From the NCBI GenBank assembly GCA_037043015.1, contig CM073330.1, positions 521,263 to 585,262 on the forward strand: a stretch of DNA of 64,000 nt, in the 5' to 3' direction. This document shows positions 1 through 11,316 of this stretch, piece by piece. Source of the stretch: Bryum argenteum (taxonomy: Eukaryota > Streptophyta > Bryopsida > Bryales > Bryaceae). The notes under the pieces were generated by a model, which was given only the letters and a program-made list of their open reading frames with translations, did no database searches and had not been told where the DNA came from. How positions within the stretch are numbered: position 1 is the stretch's first letter; every line of letters starts with the position of its first letter. A program made the position numbers and the translations under genes.

Positions 1-1382
1 ACAAGTAGGTAGTCCATAGATATGTACTCAAAGAGTACATGTCAAAAATGGGCTCGCACGTCCCATTCAAATACGTGAGCTAGGAGCTAGCCCGAGGAGA
101 AGTTACGGCCCGTTTTTGAGACTAAGGCAAAAACGGGAGGTCTTCCCAAAAAAAAGTGTGTCACGGAAGGCCCCTTAACACAAGAGGGGGGACACTACCA
201 AAGACAATGAAGAGGGGTGGTCTCCCTCCTCACTTCCACATGGTGCTAAGGAGAGCCGGAGTGGCTCTAAGGGGTGTTGGGGCATGGGATGCCGGTGGAC
301 ATCCAAAAACACCCTTGGGAGCTTGGACATTTGTGGAAGGCCGCCTTGTGTCACCAAGTGGCATGCCCATGTGTTTTGTGGGAGTTCTCGGTTACGGGTT
401 CCGGGTAACAAGTTGGGAAGTCAAGGTGGGTTGAACACCTTGACTAGAAGTGATGCTAACATTGCTTGTGCGTGACATGTACAGTGTTAGCTAAGTTGTG
501 GCCGGTTGCTACCAACAAAGTGAGCCGTGATTTCGCTACCAAGTAAGTCTTACTAAGAGAAAAAGAGTTGGGTGTAATTAAGGTCGCAACATATCATGTT
601 AATGAGAATATAAAGGATCGTTTGACAAAGTGCTAGAAAGAGCAAAGGCCAAAGGGAGAAGGGCAAACATTAAAAGGCAAGAACTTAAGCTAAGTTATTG
701 AAGTTTATAGTTCCTATGTAATATTATGATTTTGAAAATATCTCAATCTTGATTATTATAGTAATGATAGGCTTCCAAACAAGAGGTCACAAGTAAAAAT
801 TGTGATTTTGCAAATAATTTGATTTCAGGTGAATATCTAATATTGAGGTGGGTCAGGTGGCTGCCAAACTAACACTAAGGCTATTTTTGGAAACCCCATT
901 AAAAAATGTTGTGATGTTCACACGACTTCCATTTTCACTCATTATTGTGATTTATACCTATCATGATAATAAGAATATGAAGGGTTATTTGGCAACCCAA
1001 TTAAAAAAATATCATTCTATTTAAACAATCTCCAGTACTTGAAAGGTTGACCAGTGACAACCCTTGAAAGGTCAAGCAATCATGCCTCCACTATAGAAGG
1101 TTACAAACATGACGATTATGATAGTCTTTTGCTACATAAACACAAAAGACTAATGTGACCTTTTGCCTGGATACATTGTAGCCAGTCTTGTCGCTTTGGC
1201 GAGTCCATTGGAAATGCATTAATAAAATTCTTTTCGCTCGCGGTGTAACTCCAAGGAAGTTTCTTCAAGGAATATTAGCTTGTCATTTTTTTCTTTTTTT
1301 TTTTTCCTACTCCAACCATTGATATTTGTATCAACCTTTTCAATCTGCCAAAAATTTATTCACCTCTCACTCGCTCTCTTAT
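1..1382. other. Unassigned AT-rich intergenic DNA
   Basis: No host gene is recognisable here. Bases 150-480 are richer in G and C than their surroundings and hold overlapping short ORFs on both strands, none of which resembles a protein family I know. This may be the relic of an old repeat. Bases 500-1380 are AT-rich and look non-coding. Confidence 0.4.
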
Positions 1383-2806
1383 TTAACCCCCAAACGCGCC
1401 GAATGTCGAAAAACGACATTTTGGATGGAAGGCAGCCACTTCTGAGGTCCGTTTTGGATGAAATCACTTGGGTTAGGTTCCAAATCAAGTCTAGTTTGTG
1501 TTGTAAAATTTGCAAGCCCATACAATAAAGTATGAATTAATGGAATGCACTTTAATGAAGACATCTCTTGTTTTTGGGTTTCCAAGCATGGGGCATGTAT
1601 TACCATTGCAAGCCAATTATGGGAAATTAAAAATAGTTTTTCATGATTTTTTTTTTCATGGTCATGATCTTAAGGTGATTTTTAACAACTTTGTAGTGAG
1701 AAGTTTTTTGATCCAAATGATTTTGCTATTGGATTTGCAATGATGTTTTGTCAAGAGAAAAAGTGAGAAAATGGATGATATTTGAGGAGCTATATCTCCC
1801 TCATCTACCGTTGCATTTCAACTTGATTTTTTGGGATGGCCTCCAATTAGAGTCTAGTCTAAGTGGTAGAAACCTTAACAAGATCGAAGTTGTTTTGAAG
1901 ATAAGGCATGAAATTGAATGCAAAGGGTCTAGTTTTGGACTATTTTTCCTTTGTTAAATTTTTCAGTAGATTTTACCATTGCATAGCTTTTATTTGAGCC
2001 AAGAATTTTTTTTGATGAATTTTTGTTGTGTAAAGGACTTATTAAGATGAAGGTGAACATCTTTCTAGTTGGTGATTTTTTCATTGCAATAGGTATATTG
2101 GTAGCATTTCCACCTCAAAGTGAAAATGATGAAATTTTGCAGTTTGTTTTTAAGCCCTAAAGATCCACGGTCACCAAAGTGGAGGTTTCCTATTTCGGGC
2201 AGCCTAGATGAAGGGATTAAAAGTAATATTTTTTCCTAAAATTTTAACTGGATGCTCCTTACACCGCAAAGTGCATGTGGCAAAATTTGCAAATCCAAAT
2301 TCCAATTTTAGAACCTTCATCTAGAAATTTTAGGTTTGAGCTCTAAAAAGGGCAGTTTAAATTTAGTCTTTTTTTGATTTTTTTTTTTTTTTGAAATATG
2401 TTCATGAAAAAATCACTACTTGAGTTCTAAAGTGACCCAAGTCAAAAAGTTTGTCAATTTCACAAGGGCAGCTCTCAAAAATTACAAAAACAATCTTCAC
2501 AATTTCTAGTAATTTCTGAATTAAACACAGTATTGAGGAAAACCGCTCATGGCCTTTGAAAACCGCACTTGCTCCCTCGCCCATGAGTTTAGGTGATTTA
2601 GAGATTCCAAAAAACAAATCCGCAAAAATTGCACTTTTTACCAATGCAATCCGGAATAAATGTCAAAATTCCAACCTTAGGTACATCTCATGGTTTTATA
2701 CATGTTTAGATTAAGAAGATATGATAAAATAGTTTGTATTATATATTTTCTTATATATATATAAGAAAATATATTCTAATGCTAAAGCTTCTATACCTAT
2801 TTGCAA

Positions 2807-3337
2807 CTACTCTAAGTCATCTTCTTCTTCTGTTGCATCTCCACTGTTGTCCACTTGCTCGTCATTAGTTGTATGTGATTGATTTGCCATGTGCTCCAAG
2901 AGATGAAAAGTCATTGCTTTTGGAATAGATATCTCTTTCTCCACACTAGTTTTTTCAACCATACAAGTCTCGAATTTTGAAGATGGTGCCCATGAGGTAA
3001 TTGCTGTATCTAAGTCCACCCAATTCGACGGCTCATAAGAAGGAATCAATCTTCGTTTTAGGCATTTTTCATATCTATGAGTCCACATGCCTGGATCATC
3101 TTGCAGAATTGTTGGTTTCCGCCAATACCATATTACCTTCATGCTTCCTGATCTTGCAGAAACATTTCTTGTAGCCTTCACTTTTCCTAGAAAAAAAGGT
3201 ATGCCTAACCTCATATCATCGATACTGCTATTCATAGCAACAAAATGTCCAACTTTAACATCGTTAAATGGATTAAATTCTGGATAAGGCGAAAATGAGG
3301 ACAATGACAATGATGATGATTTAGAGATGGACAACAT
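2807..3337 (-). CDS. Hypothetical transposon-borne protein
   Basis: This 176-residue reading frame has a low-complexity Ser-rich start, which is partly the antisense of an acidic stretch on the other strand and may not be real. A more protein-like body follows (about residues 25-160), with a segment of the form VGHFVAMN...PFFLGKV...MKVIWYW. Such segments recall the small beta-rich domains found near the ends of some plant transposon proteins. The C-terminus is acidic. It lies wholly inside the 1.8-kb inverted-repeat element and shares 11 bp with the divergent ORF on the plus strand. I do not recognise a named family. It could be the end of a longer spliced protein. Confidence 0.4.
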   Translation of the reverse strand: MLSISKSSSLSLSSFSPYPEFNPFNDVKVGHFVAMNSSIDDMRLGIPFFLGKVKATRNVSARSGSMKVIWYWRKPTILQDDPGMWTHRYEKCLKRRLIPSYEPSNWVDLDTAITSWAPSSKFETCMVEKTSVEKEISIPKAMTFHLLEHMANQSHTTNDEQVDNSGDATEEEDDLE

Positions 3338-3986
3338 TGGCGACGATGATGATACTACAGTATTTTTTGAATCAGAAGTTGTAGCTCCAGAAGAGACAGG
3401 AATGAAAAGACAGAGGATAGATCCGGTACTTACGAATGCATCGGGATTGGAGAGCTTTGCGATTCAGGATTCTCAACCATTACGACGTTCCAATAGATCA
3501 AAGAAACCAACAGAGAAAGTTATGGGGGGAGGTAAGAAACAAGCAATGGCAAGTGGCACGATTCTGAAGAAGAGACGTTCCAGTACTTCGAGGAGACCAT
3601 CAACAACAATTATGTTTTCATCAGGCGAACCTACAACTGCAACCATGAGCGGGATTCCAAGCAGCTCACTTGATCACAGTGTTGCAAGTACACAAACACC
3701 GACCACTGGAGTCGTGTTTAAGGTTGGTGATTGTGTGAAATTACTGGATATTTACGATGACGTTAGAGTGGCGATTGCAAGAATCATATCGCTTCCAGGG
3801 TCCGCACAGTTGCATAACAGGATGCAACCAGAGGGCTTTTACAAAGTGGCTGTAGAGAAGGTTATTGTTGGAGAAGCACTTCTTATGGTACCGAACAAAG
3901 ATGATGATCCAGAGCAATTGATTGTTCGAGATGTTGAGGGTACGATGACTGCGTGGCGACATGATCGTATCGCACATATTGAATAG
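3327..3986 (+). CDS. Transposon protein with Tnp1/En/Spm-like C-terminal domain
   Basis: This 219-residue frame starts with an acidic segment. A basic, Ser/Thr-rich middle follows (residues about 50-120, with RRSNRSKK and KKRRSS clusters suggesting nuclear localisation or DNA binding). The compact C-terminal domain (about 130-215) has the spacing V-D-V-L ... VA-ARI-S ... LH-R ... YKVAVEKV ... AW...RI, which resembles the Tnp1/En/Spm-like (Transposase_23) domain of plant CACTA elements. That similarity is a pattern judgement, not a search result. The acidic reading frame continues upstream of the chosen ATG, so the real protein may be longer through splicing. It is encoded inside the perfect inverted-repeat element. 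Confidence 0.5.
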   Translation: MDNIGDDDDTTVFFESEVVAPEETGMKRQRIDPVLTNASGLESFAIQDSQPLRRSNRSKKPTEKVMGGGKKQAMASGTILKKRRSSTSRRPSTTIMFSSGEPTTATMSGIPSSSLDHSVASTQTPTTGVVFKVGDCVKLLDIYDDVRVAIARIISLPGSAQLHNRMQPEGFYKVAVEKVIVGEALLMVPNKDDDPEQLIVRDVEGTMTAWRHDRIAHIE

Positions 3987-5559
3987 ATATAGTTGATTAG
4001 CACAAGTTTTTACAGGCGTGTTTATCAAATGGTTTTCATGATTTTTACAACATGAATATATTATTTCATATGTTTTCAATTACTTTTTTAATATACTTCT
4101 TTTCATATCGTATGTATTTATTTGAGTATGGTTGAATGGAGTTATTGTTTATAATAAATCGTTTATAAAATAGCATATACACAAATAAGTAGATTTTTTA
4201 AAGGCTATGCATTCCTTTAAACTAAATTTCATTCTACCAATATTTTTTTACATTATCATTATATTTGAATTGTTATATCAAGCACAAACCGCACTTGGCC
4301 ATGAGCGGTTTTCCTCAATACTGTGTTATTAACTCTTACAAAATTTGTCAAAATTTAAGGTTTTGGAATTTTCCCAAATTTTTTTTTCTCAAATTTCACA
4401 AACTCATAAAGACACCTACTCGCCGTTGGGATCTTTAATTAAGCCAAATATATCAAATAAAATGCATGTTTTACTATATCGTTGTTTTTAGACCTTCTTT
4501 TACAAAATAATTTGCATGAAGGTCACAAAAATGGAATGAGTTTCCAAAATTTTGCATGAGCGTAACCAACTTGATTATCCATATGAAAAAAAATATGGGT
4601 ATTATGTTTGGGGTAACAATATTCAATTTTCTCTTTGCTCCATGGAAACAATGTCTCACAAGCAATGCCCGAAAAAACTTTTGCACCAACTTTGAATGTT
4701 ATGATCTCACAAATGATAAAGATCCAACAATTGAAATTTCACATGGTAGTAGTGATAGTAGATAGGTTTGAGATCTTACGGTTGAAAGTACAGATAAACA
4801 ATAAATTTTTTGACCATGTCTCAATTCGAACAAGGTGGTAGAAAATCGCAGTTTTTGGTTTTGGAAGTCCAAACAACGCTTGGATTTTTAGGGGTTAAGA
4901 TTAATATGTTATGATCTCCCGATCTATAAGGCTCAAATTATGGTCCACATGATCTTCAATAAGTCTACTACAAGTTTGTCCGGTTGAGATATCAATAGCT
5001 TCTCTTCATTTTTATCTATGACAATTTCTATGGAAATGTGCTTTTCTGCTAATAATAGGCTGGGGTGTTTAGGGGTTAAAGGTGTTATGTGTTGTTTTGT
5101 ATTGTGCTCTAGATGTGACATTATGATCTCGGGCCGGAATGGAGCGCATGTGGTGTCTTTGGAAGCGGATTTTTTGTAGAGTCGTAGAATTCAATTAGAT
5201 CGCAATTCTGGCCAACGGATCCAAAGATATCAAAATTTCAAGTATTTTGGGTTCCAAAAATATTGGAAATTATTTGTGTGGGTGTGGCAACGCCGCGGGG
5301 ACGTACTATTAATATACTAGAACAAAAAACAATCACTAAATATTTTCCCATATTTAGATAGATCACATTGCATATTTTTCTATCACCAAAAAATTTACAA
5401 ACTATAGAGAGTCTGAGTGTAGATCCCTTACACCTAATATGCATGCCATATATTAAGATCTTGGATAGTATATATCAAGGTCCTCCAGACAAGCAAAAAA
5501 AAAGAGTATTTGATTAATTTGTGAATAAGGTCCCTCTCGTCCTGATGGGTGAGCACTTT

Positions 5560-6060
5560 ATATGGTGCTCTTCAAAAACTACCTCCTATCCCCGGTTCCC
5601 TTGTTGATGGCCCCCTTGCTTTTTAAAATTTATAGCATGTCCTCCATTCCATTCTTTACAGTTCCTCGCACTTTTTGAGATTTGTAGTATGTTCTTGGTT
5701 CCCTTGTTCCCAATTTCCATCCTCTAATCCCATTCCCCATTCTCCATTATTTTGTTGATGGTTCTCTATTTCCAAACTCCCATTCCTCCTTCCCATCTCT
5801 TGTTACAATTTCCCGTCAATCAACTCCCCTTCTTGGTTTCCATCATTTGTTCCCGGTTCTCATGATTCATTACTAGTTCCTATCATACGTTCTTAGTTCT
5901 TATTATTTGTTCCTTGTTCCCATTTTTGTTCTCTATTCCTATCCTTTGTTCCCAGTTCCTACCTAGTTCCCCTCCGTTGTTCCCCTCATCTTCGGTTCAC
6001 TCCTTCTTTGCTCCGATTTTTATGTTCCATATTCCTTGTTCCTTTGACTTCTTGTTATAG
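5560..6060 (+). repeat. Degenerate GTTCC(C/T)-rich pyrimidine tract
   Basis: About 500 bases are dominated by short words such as GTTCCC, TTCCTAG and CCCATT repeated without a strict period. It is low-complexity DNA with no coding signal. A related tract lies at 6720-6890. Confidence 0.7.
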
Positions 6061-7065
6061 TATTGGAATCTACTAGAAAGGTCCCCATCGTTTCGACAGA
6101 GAAACTAAAAAAGTATCCCGTGTATACCATTTTCTCAAACAATATTATGTTTATTATTTTTACGTGTGCGCGTGTTTTTTGTTTTTTTCTAAAAAAAATT
6201 CTTTCAGAAAAGAATATGCATAATTCAAAAAGCTTAAAAGAAGGTAGGTAGGTTTGTATGTTGGTAGGTTGGTACATAGAAAGGTAGGAAGGATGGCCAG
6301 ATCAATAACCCAATTCTCTTATATATATAGATAAAACTCTTAATAGCAATCAAATACCACTTACAAAAACTCTTCAAATTCTTTAAAAGTCTTCATCCTG
6401 TATTTATATAACCAAACGATGGTGACCATGATCTTGACCATGCACGTATGGATTGCCAAGAAGAAATCCTATTCTTTTATATATGGAGATAGTTTAGAGT
6501 ATACTAATATTGTGTATTGTATATCATGTGATGTAATCATCTATTATACACCACAAGTCCTTACCCGTGTCATGCGGACACAAACATTAAGTAGGTAAGA
6601 TCATTTTTTTTTATAAAACATGTAAAAATCCAAATCTAGGTATAAAAAAGAAACGAAGTAGGAGATTTCTAGTGATGTTGAAATTATGGAATATGCAATC
6701 AATATGCAAGATCCCGACTTCTCAATCCTACTCCCCATTATTTGTTCTTGGTTCTCATCCTACGTTCCTAGTTCTTATCATTTGTTCCCGGTTCCTAGTT
6801 CCCCTCCGATGTTCCCTTGATCTCCCGTACATTGTCTCCTACTTTGCTCCCATTTTCATTCTCTACATTCCTTGTCCCTTTGACTCCTTGTTGTATTATA
6901 AGATCTAAAAACTCTTAATAACTATCAAATACCACATACGGAAACTCTTCATACCATGTGTACATGACCAAATGATGATGACCATGACCATGCATGTATG
7001 GTGGATCGCCAAAGGTCAGAGAGACAAATCGCAAATTGTGTTCTTTTATATATAGAGATAGATCT
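5850..7065 (+). repeat. Diverged direct duplication (about 5850-6500 and 6715-7065)
   Basis: The two blocks share the order: GTTCC-rich tract, CCTTTGACT.CTTGTT, AAACTCTTAATA.C.ATCAA, a segment with GACCATGA.CATGCA.GTATG, and TTCTTTTATATAT.GAGATAG. The first block is longer because of extra AT-rich DNA in its middle. I see no terminal inverted repeats, so this is either an old tandem duplication or two fragments of one dispersed repeat. Confidence 0.6.
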
Positions 7066-8599
7066 AAGAGAAGCTTTACACTCGAAGTCAAGCCATACAT
7101 GGGGATGAAGGGAGGCAAAATTATTTTCCAAGTAATTGGTTCAATTGTCAAACTAGAAGAATAGTCCAATTCGGTTGAGAGGATTGTTGACCTCATGTAT
7201 GGCTTAACTTTCTAGATACAGTAGTACTTCTATTGAGTCATAGGAGTAGCCAATGGTCGAAAAGTTCTTAAAGGCCAAGTAGGTTAAGATCATTGCCAAT
7301 ATGATATCAATTTTGGGCCTCAACAATCCATTAGACAAGCAAATTTAACTATGGCTTTGCCAAAAGAAGGATAACCTATGTCTTTAGGACTTAGAGCAAA
7401 CCCAACTAAATGCCTTCTTTGAGAATTTGTCAAAATTTCTTAAATAATGCATATTTTTGGTATTCATGTGCGTTATGCATTGGTGCTACTTAATATGCTT
7501 GTTCCAAGATTTCTTATGCATTCCAAGGGGGATGTGCATTCCAAGCATCCCTAAAATTGATTTGGCGAAAAATAAAACAAAATTTGAAATCAACTCAACC
7601 AAAAAAGTTGAACCCTAAGAGTGAATAGAAGACATACATGCCCTTAGAGACCATGTGGTCCTCATCTTTTTGGTATGAGAACATTATTGCAAATTCAAAT
7701 TTAAAACCAATTCCATCAAAGAAATTTCAACCTAAAGGTTATTGGACTTCACACCTACATAATAAATTATGTTGGTTCAGTTCTAGTTCAAATTATTGCC
7801 TTGAAATGATATAACATGCCCCATGTGCCAAAATTAAAAAATGAGAAGTTACAAAAATTCATGCTATGAGTTCATATTATTGTGGGTTGGTCTAAGAATT
7901 TCACCACCAATCATAAACTTGAATCTCAAGATCCTACCCAATGGATTTTGTCAAAAACAAGCACCAAACAATCAATTCAAGGTCTTCCAAAATGTCTTCC
8001 ATGTCTTCCAAAATGTTGCGCGTTTAGGAGCTACGATCACTTGAAAAACTATAATCATTCATATTACCAACTCCCTCCTTGCTTCAATGCCTGCAATTTA
8101 GTATGTGAGATGTTTTTTGTGATCATCTCGCTAAAAAGATTCATTTTGTATTTCCAATTGGCATTTTAGTTTGAAACCTAGGTTGTATAGAGGTGATACC
8201 CATGTGATACTTCTATGATATTTGTTGCTTCTTAAGTTTTTAAATTGCCTAAAAGCGTGTAGTTTTAAACTCAAATAGATTGATTTTAAAATTTAGTTGG
8301 TTTATTTATTAGTAATTGTTATTGTCTTGCTTGTTCTTCTCATGCATTCCCTATATGCTATACCTCCATAACGTGATGGAATTATAACGTGTCTGTTGTT
8401 AAAACAAAATAGGGTGTCCCTCCAAAGGTGTGCTTTACAAATGAAACTATTTACATGTAAAGCACCATCTATTAATGGCCAGACATGAACTTATTTACCT
8501 TATAGAAAGTTAACACAAGGTAATTAATGATTTGTACATGCGGCAACAATACGACTTGACATAATGCACACATTTGAAAAGAGTTATGCATAGTAATAG

Positions 8600-8890
8600 G
8601 TGTTTAGGGGCGCTTTACGCTATGGACCAAGTGCCATGAACATGGAATTTTAAAATCTTTGACTGGAGAGTAAAGTACTCTTGGTTAATTTGGCTTTACT
8701 TTACCATGAAAAAAAGGAGAATGACCACTAAATTTGAGATCCTCAAAAATACTAAATTTTATGGATAATGTTTCCATGGTCTCCTTGATTATAGTTGAGT
8801 AGAAGCAAATGCCTCAACTCAACCATTATTTAGTAAACCATGAGGCTCAAAAATCATTGATTGGCTAGTGTTCTATTATTCCCAGAGAAA
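8600..8890. repeat. Dispersed hairpin repeat, copy 1
   Basis: This segment matches 30740-31050 in the opposite orientation. Shared words include ATCATTGATTGGCTAGT, CCATGAGGCTCAAAAATC and GAGTAAAGT.CTCTTG. Its middle can fold into a hairpin (TTGAGT...ACTCAA). It is non-coding and resembles a MITE, but clear termini were not defined. Confidence 0.6.
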
Positions 8891-9061
8891 GGGAGGGTAA
8901 AAGAGAGAATGATTAGCATTTATATTAGAGAATTAAGCTCAAACTTGTCCCGGTTTAAATCCTCTTAAATCCTCTTTATTAAGTTCTGACTTTATATGGT
9001 CACGACTCTTCATACATAGTGCAAAGCGCCCCTTATACTTAGAAAACATTAAAAATGAAAA

Positions 9062-9124
9062 TACAATCATACTGTATAAAAAAATCATACTATATAAAAA
9101 AATCATACTGCATAAAAAATTCAT
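9062..9124 (+). repeat. Short tandem repeat, about 21 bp x3
   Basis: The unit AATCATACTGTATAAAAA is repeated three times with single-base changes (TGTATA, TATATA, TGCATA). It lies downstream of the 3' end of the dioxygenase gene. Confidence 0.8.
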
Positions 9125-9169
9125 GATTGCACTTTTGTTTACTTTCTTTCTTAGTTACTAATACACTAG

Positions 9170-9305
9170 AAAACATCAATTTTAGCACCTAAATCTTCCT
9201 ACAACATCAATATCAACACCTAAATCTTACTACAACATCAATATCAACACCTAAATGGCTAAAACTTACTATAACATCAATATCAACACCTAAATCTTAA
9301 TACAA
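9170..9305 (+). repeat. Tandem repeat, AACATCAATATCAACACC unit x4
   Basis: Four imperfect copies of a unit of about 32-40 bp centred on ACATCAATATCAACACCTAA run up to roughly 100 bp from the stop codon of the minus-strand dioxygenase. They would fall in or near its 3' UTR. Confidence 0.8.
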
Positions 9306-9411
9306 TTCCTTAGATGTCCAATAATAGGTGTTCCTACCTTACAAGTTACAATCAGTAACCATCCTCGTTTGCATGCCACTGCTCTTAAACTGTCTGTGCA
9401 GTACATCGTCA

Positions 9412-10719
9412 TTAGAATGCGGTGCTCTGGATGGGATGCAAGCAATCCTCCGAAGCAGTGACGCGAAAGTCCTCAATATTGCGTTTGAGAGGCTTGAAGA
9501 AGTAGGAGTTTCCACCCGTGTACTCTCCGAATCGCACAGGTCGGTAAACCGCCGGACAGGAATCACTCAGGAGCTTCGGAATGGGCCGGATCACAGTCTT
9601 GTCGGCGGGCATCAAGAAGTTTGCGAAGCTGTAGCGCGTCACACTCTGGTTGGCCACTGCTCGATGCAGAATGCTCTTGTATCTGCCATTGCTCATTATC
9701 TGCACCCCATGCATTCATTCCCCATCAGGAATGGAATGATCTTTACAGAGAAAATGCCAGTCAGGATATAGAGCGTTCCCCATCAGGGAAAGTGCCAGTT
9801 GGGTTTGGAGCAGTGCCTGCATTTGGTCTCCGAGATTGATGACAAAAGCATCCTTCATGGGCGGGACAGGGAACCAATTACCCTCCTTGGCGACCTGGAG
9901 TCCCGAGACTCGATCTTGTTGCAGGACCGTCAAGACGCCACGATCACAATGAGGAGCTGATCCAAGCACGAGCTTCGGTTGCGGGCATGGTGGATAACAG
10001 TTGAAGTCGGTTCGAATTCCAGCTCCAGGGTCGTGAATCTCTGCCTGCTTGGCTATGGCGTCTGGCTCGAGACCCAACCCTTTCGATATAAGCTCCAGCA
10101 ATTCGGTCATAAGCTTGAAAACGGCACTTCCGTAGTTTTCGATTACTTCCCTGCAGTGGCACAATCAGGGTTTCGGAGTGAATTTCGTAGAAGGGTTTGG
10201 AGTTTGAGTGTACCTGAAGCGTTTTGGCTTCGGAGGCATGCATGGCTGATCACGGCGTTGTTCCTTCCCGTGACTGAAGAGCACGAGATTGTCTGCCCAA
10301 TTGGCTACTCCATCGCTCGCCTCGAAGAAGCGGCCGTAGCCAACGTACTTACCTGGTTTGATGGCATTCTCTTCTTTCTCTGACCGGCTGAGATTGAAGA
10401 ACTCGTCTGCTACGTCTCGAAATTCATTCATAAGGGAAGGAGTTATGCTGTGGTTGATCACCTGAAATGAAGGTGTGAGATATCAGTTTACAATCGAATG
10501 ACGAGGATGATGAGCTTGTACCTGGAAGAAGCCCCACTCTTCGCAAGCTTTGGCAATTTCGGCAACGACACGGTGCTCATCGTTAGCTAAGTCGATGACA
10601 GGAATTGTGGTCGATTCTTGTTCAATTTCCGGACGCTCCTCAATGGCTTGAATGAACCTTGATGGCACCTCTCTTAGGCCCCCCGCCTGAGCGAGCAGCT
10701 CTTGTACCATCTGCGGCAT
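9412..10719 (-). CDS. 2-oxoglutarate/Fe(II)-dependent dioxygenase (plant DOXC type)
   Basis: Four exons join in frame: 10719-10522, 10461-10214, 10150-9817 and 9699-9412. They give about 355 residues, the usual length for this family. The N-terminal DIOX_N region starts MPQMVQELLAQAGGLREVPS. The catalytic jelly roll has YPPCP (about 201-205), the iron ligands H216-x-D218 and H272, and the 2-oxoglutarate-binding R282-x-S284. Such soluble enzymes hydroxylate or desaturate specialised metabolites or hormones; the substrate cannot be read from the sequence, and it looks most like the flavonol synthase/DMR6-like group. The third intron seems to use a GC donor (CAG|GCACTG), because only this junction joins LGDQMQ to IMSNGRYKS as in relatives. 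The start was chosen because the family N-terminus follows directly. Confidence 0.92.
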
Positions 10720-11316
10720 GATGAGATCTCTTGCTACTCTACCCCGGAGTGCTCTGTATTAATTTGAGCAGGGAACTACAGCATGATACTTGTGAACAGT
10801 CATTGTAGTGTGGGGCACATGCTGGAGAGATTCAAGGAACAAGCCACTGCTTTCATTGGAAGTACTTACGCCTGCTGACCTGGGGCTCACAGCAGAATGA
10901 ATTATAAATAATAGGCGTCGAGAATTCTCATGAGAAACTCAAGGTCTAAATTCTAATTATGTTCAGTTTGACTCCACAGGTCCTCAAAAAATGCCCATGA
11001 CATACAATAGCTGGAAACCGTGAGCAGTGGAATAGTACAGAGATGGACTAGATCGTATTAATCATGCCCGAGTTGCTCTCTTTAAGGTTTTTCTATTTCA
11101 AGCCGAAGATCATGCTCCCTCGCAGCTGCGAAATACCTTCCTCATATTGAGTTCCTTCAATAGTGAAAATCGTATGGTACATATCTAAAATTGAAGCCGT
11201 GAAGATGCTCGTGTACAAAAATTCTAAAGTCACAGGAACTCATCTCTAAGCTTTGAACTGCGGAGCTTAAGTCTTCGACCTGTCTATGTTGAAAAAGAAA
11301 GAGTCGCGACAAGGGT
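10720..11316. other. Intergenic region between two minus-strand genes
   Basis: It holds the presumed promoter and 5' UTR of the dioxygenase (near 10720-11000) and the 3' UTR of the DUF7733-like gene (near 11150-11316). No ORF of note is present. Confidence 0.5.

Larger units (their letters stand above)
2524..4327. mobile_element. 1.8-kb DNA element with perfect 31-bp terminal inverted repeats and two divergent ORFs
   Basis: The left terminus (2524-2554, beginning AACACAGTATTGAGG) is a perfect inverted copy of the right terminus (4297-4327). ATTA occurs just outside both ends (2520-2523 and 4328-4331) and is a possible 4-bp target duplication. The element carries a minus-strand ORF (2807-3337) and a plus-strand ORF (3327-3986) whose start codons overlap head to head. 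Neither contains a DDE catalytic core, so the element is probably non-autonomous. The plus-strand protein ends in a domain resembling the Tnp1/En/Spm-like domain of CACTA elements, although the termini begin CACAG, not CACTA. Perfect ends suggest a fairly recent insertion. Confidence 0.75.
2154..4894. repeat. TTAA-flanked family B element nested in family A
   Basis: The ends are GCCCTAAAGATCCA and its approximate reverse complement (TGGATTTTTAGGGG), flanked by TTAA at 2150-2153 and 4895-4898. The sequence just outside (attttgcagtttgtttt on the left, gattaatatgttatgatct on the right) is continuous in the related family A copies near 51600 and 57270. Those copies therefore act as empty sites and show that this element inserted there. 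A shorter relative at 33104-33679 shares the left and right portions but lacks the middle. This copy is itself interrupted by the 1.8-kb element at 2524-4327. Confidence 0.7.
1387..5075. repeat. TTAA-flanked family A element, interrupted by a nested element
   Basis: The left end begins CCCCCAAACGCGCCG directly after TTAA (1383-1386). The right end finishes GTTTAGGGG directly before TTAA (5076-5079). Without the nested insert (2154-4894 plus one TTAA) the element is about 0.94 kb and has no convincing ORF. Close relatives lie at 50860-51796, 51801-52806 (inverted) and 56492 onward, and all share a small hairpin (TGTCG, five A, CGACA) near the outer end. The TTAA flanks and CCCC(T/C)AAA ends resemble piggyBac-type target preference, but no transposase of any kind is encoded, so the superfamily is an inference. 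Confidence 0.72.
5080..8600. other. Gene-free repetitive AT-rich DNA
   Basis: No host gene is seen. The stretch contains a pyrimidine-rich low-complexity tract, a diverged direct duplication (listed separately) and AT-rich sequence. Short ORFs such as 7882-8169 carry no recognisable domain. Confidence 0.5.

Noticed and set aside
5238..5460. Possible small gene on the minus strand (68 residues)
   Set aside because: AT-rich, no domain, no neighbouring exons; indistinguishable from chance.
9328..10383. Plus-strand ORFs across the dioxygenase gene (147 and 134 residues)
   Set aside because: They are antisense shadows of the minus-strand exons and run across its introns.
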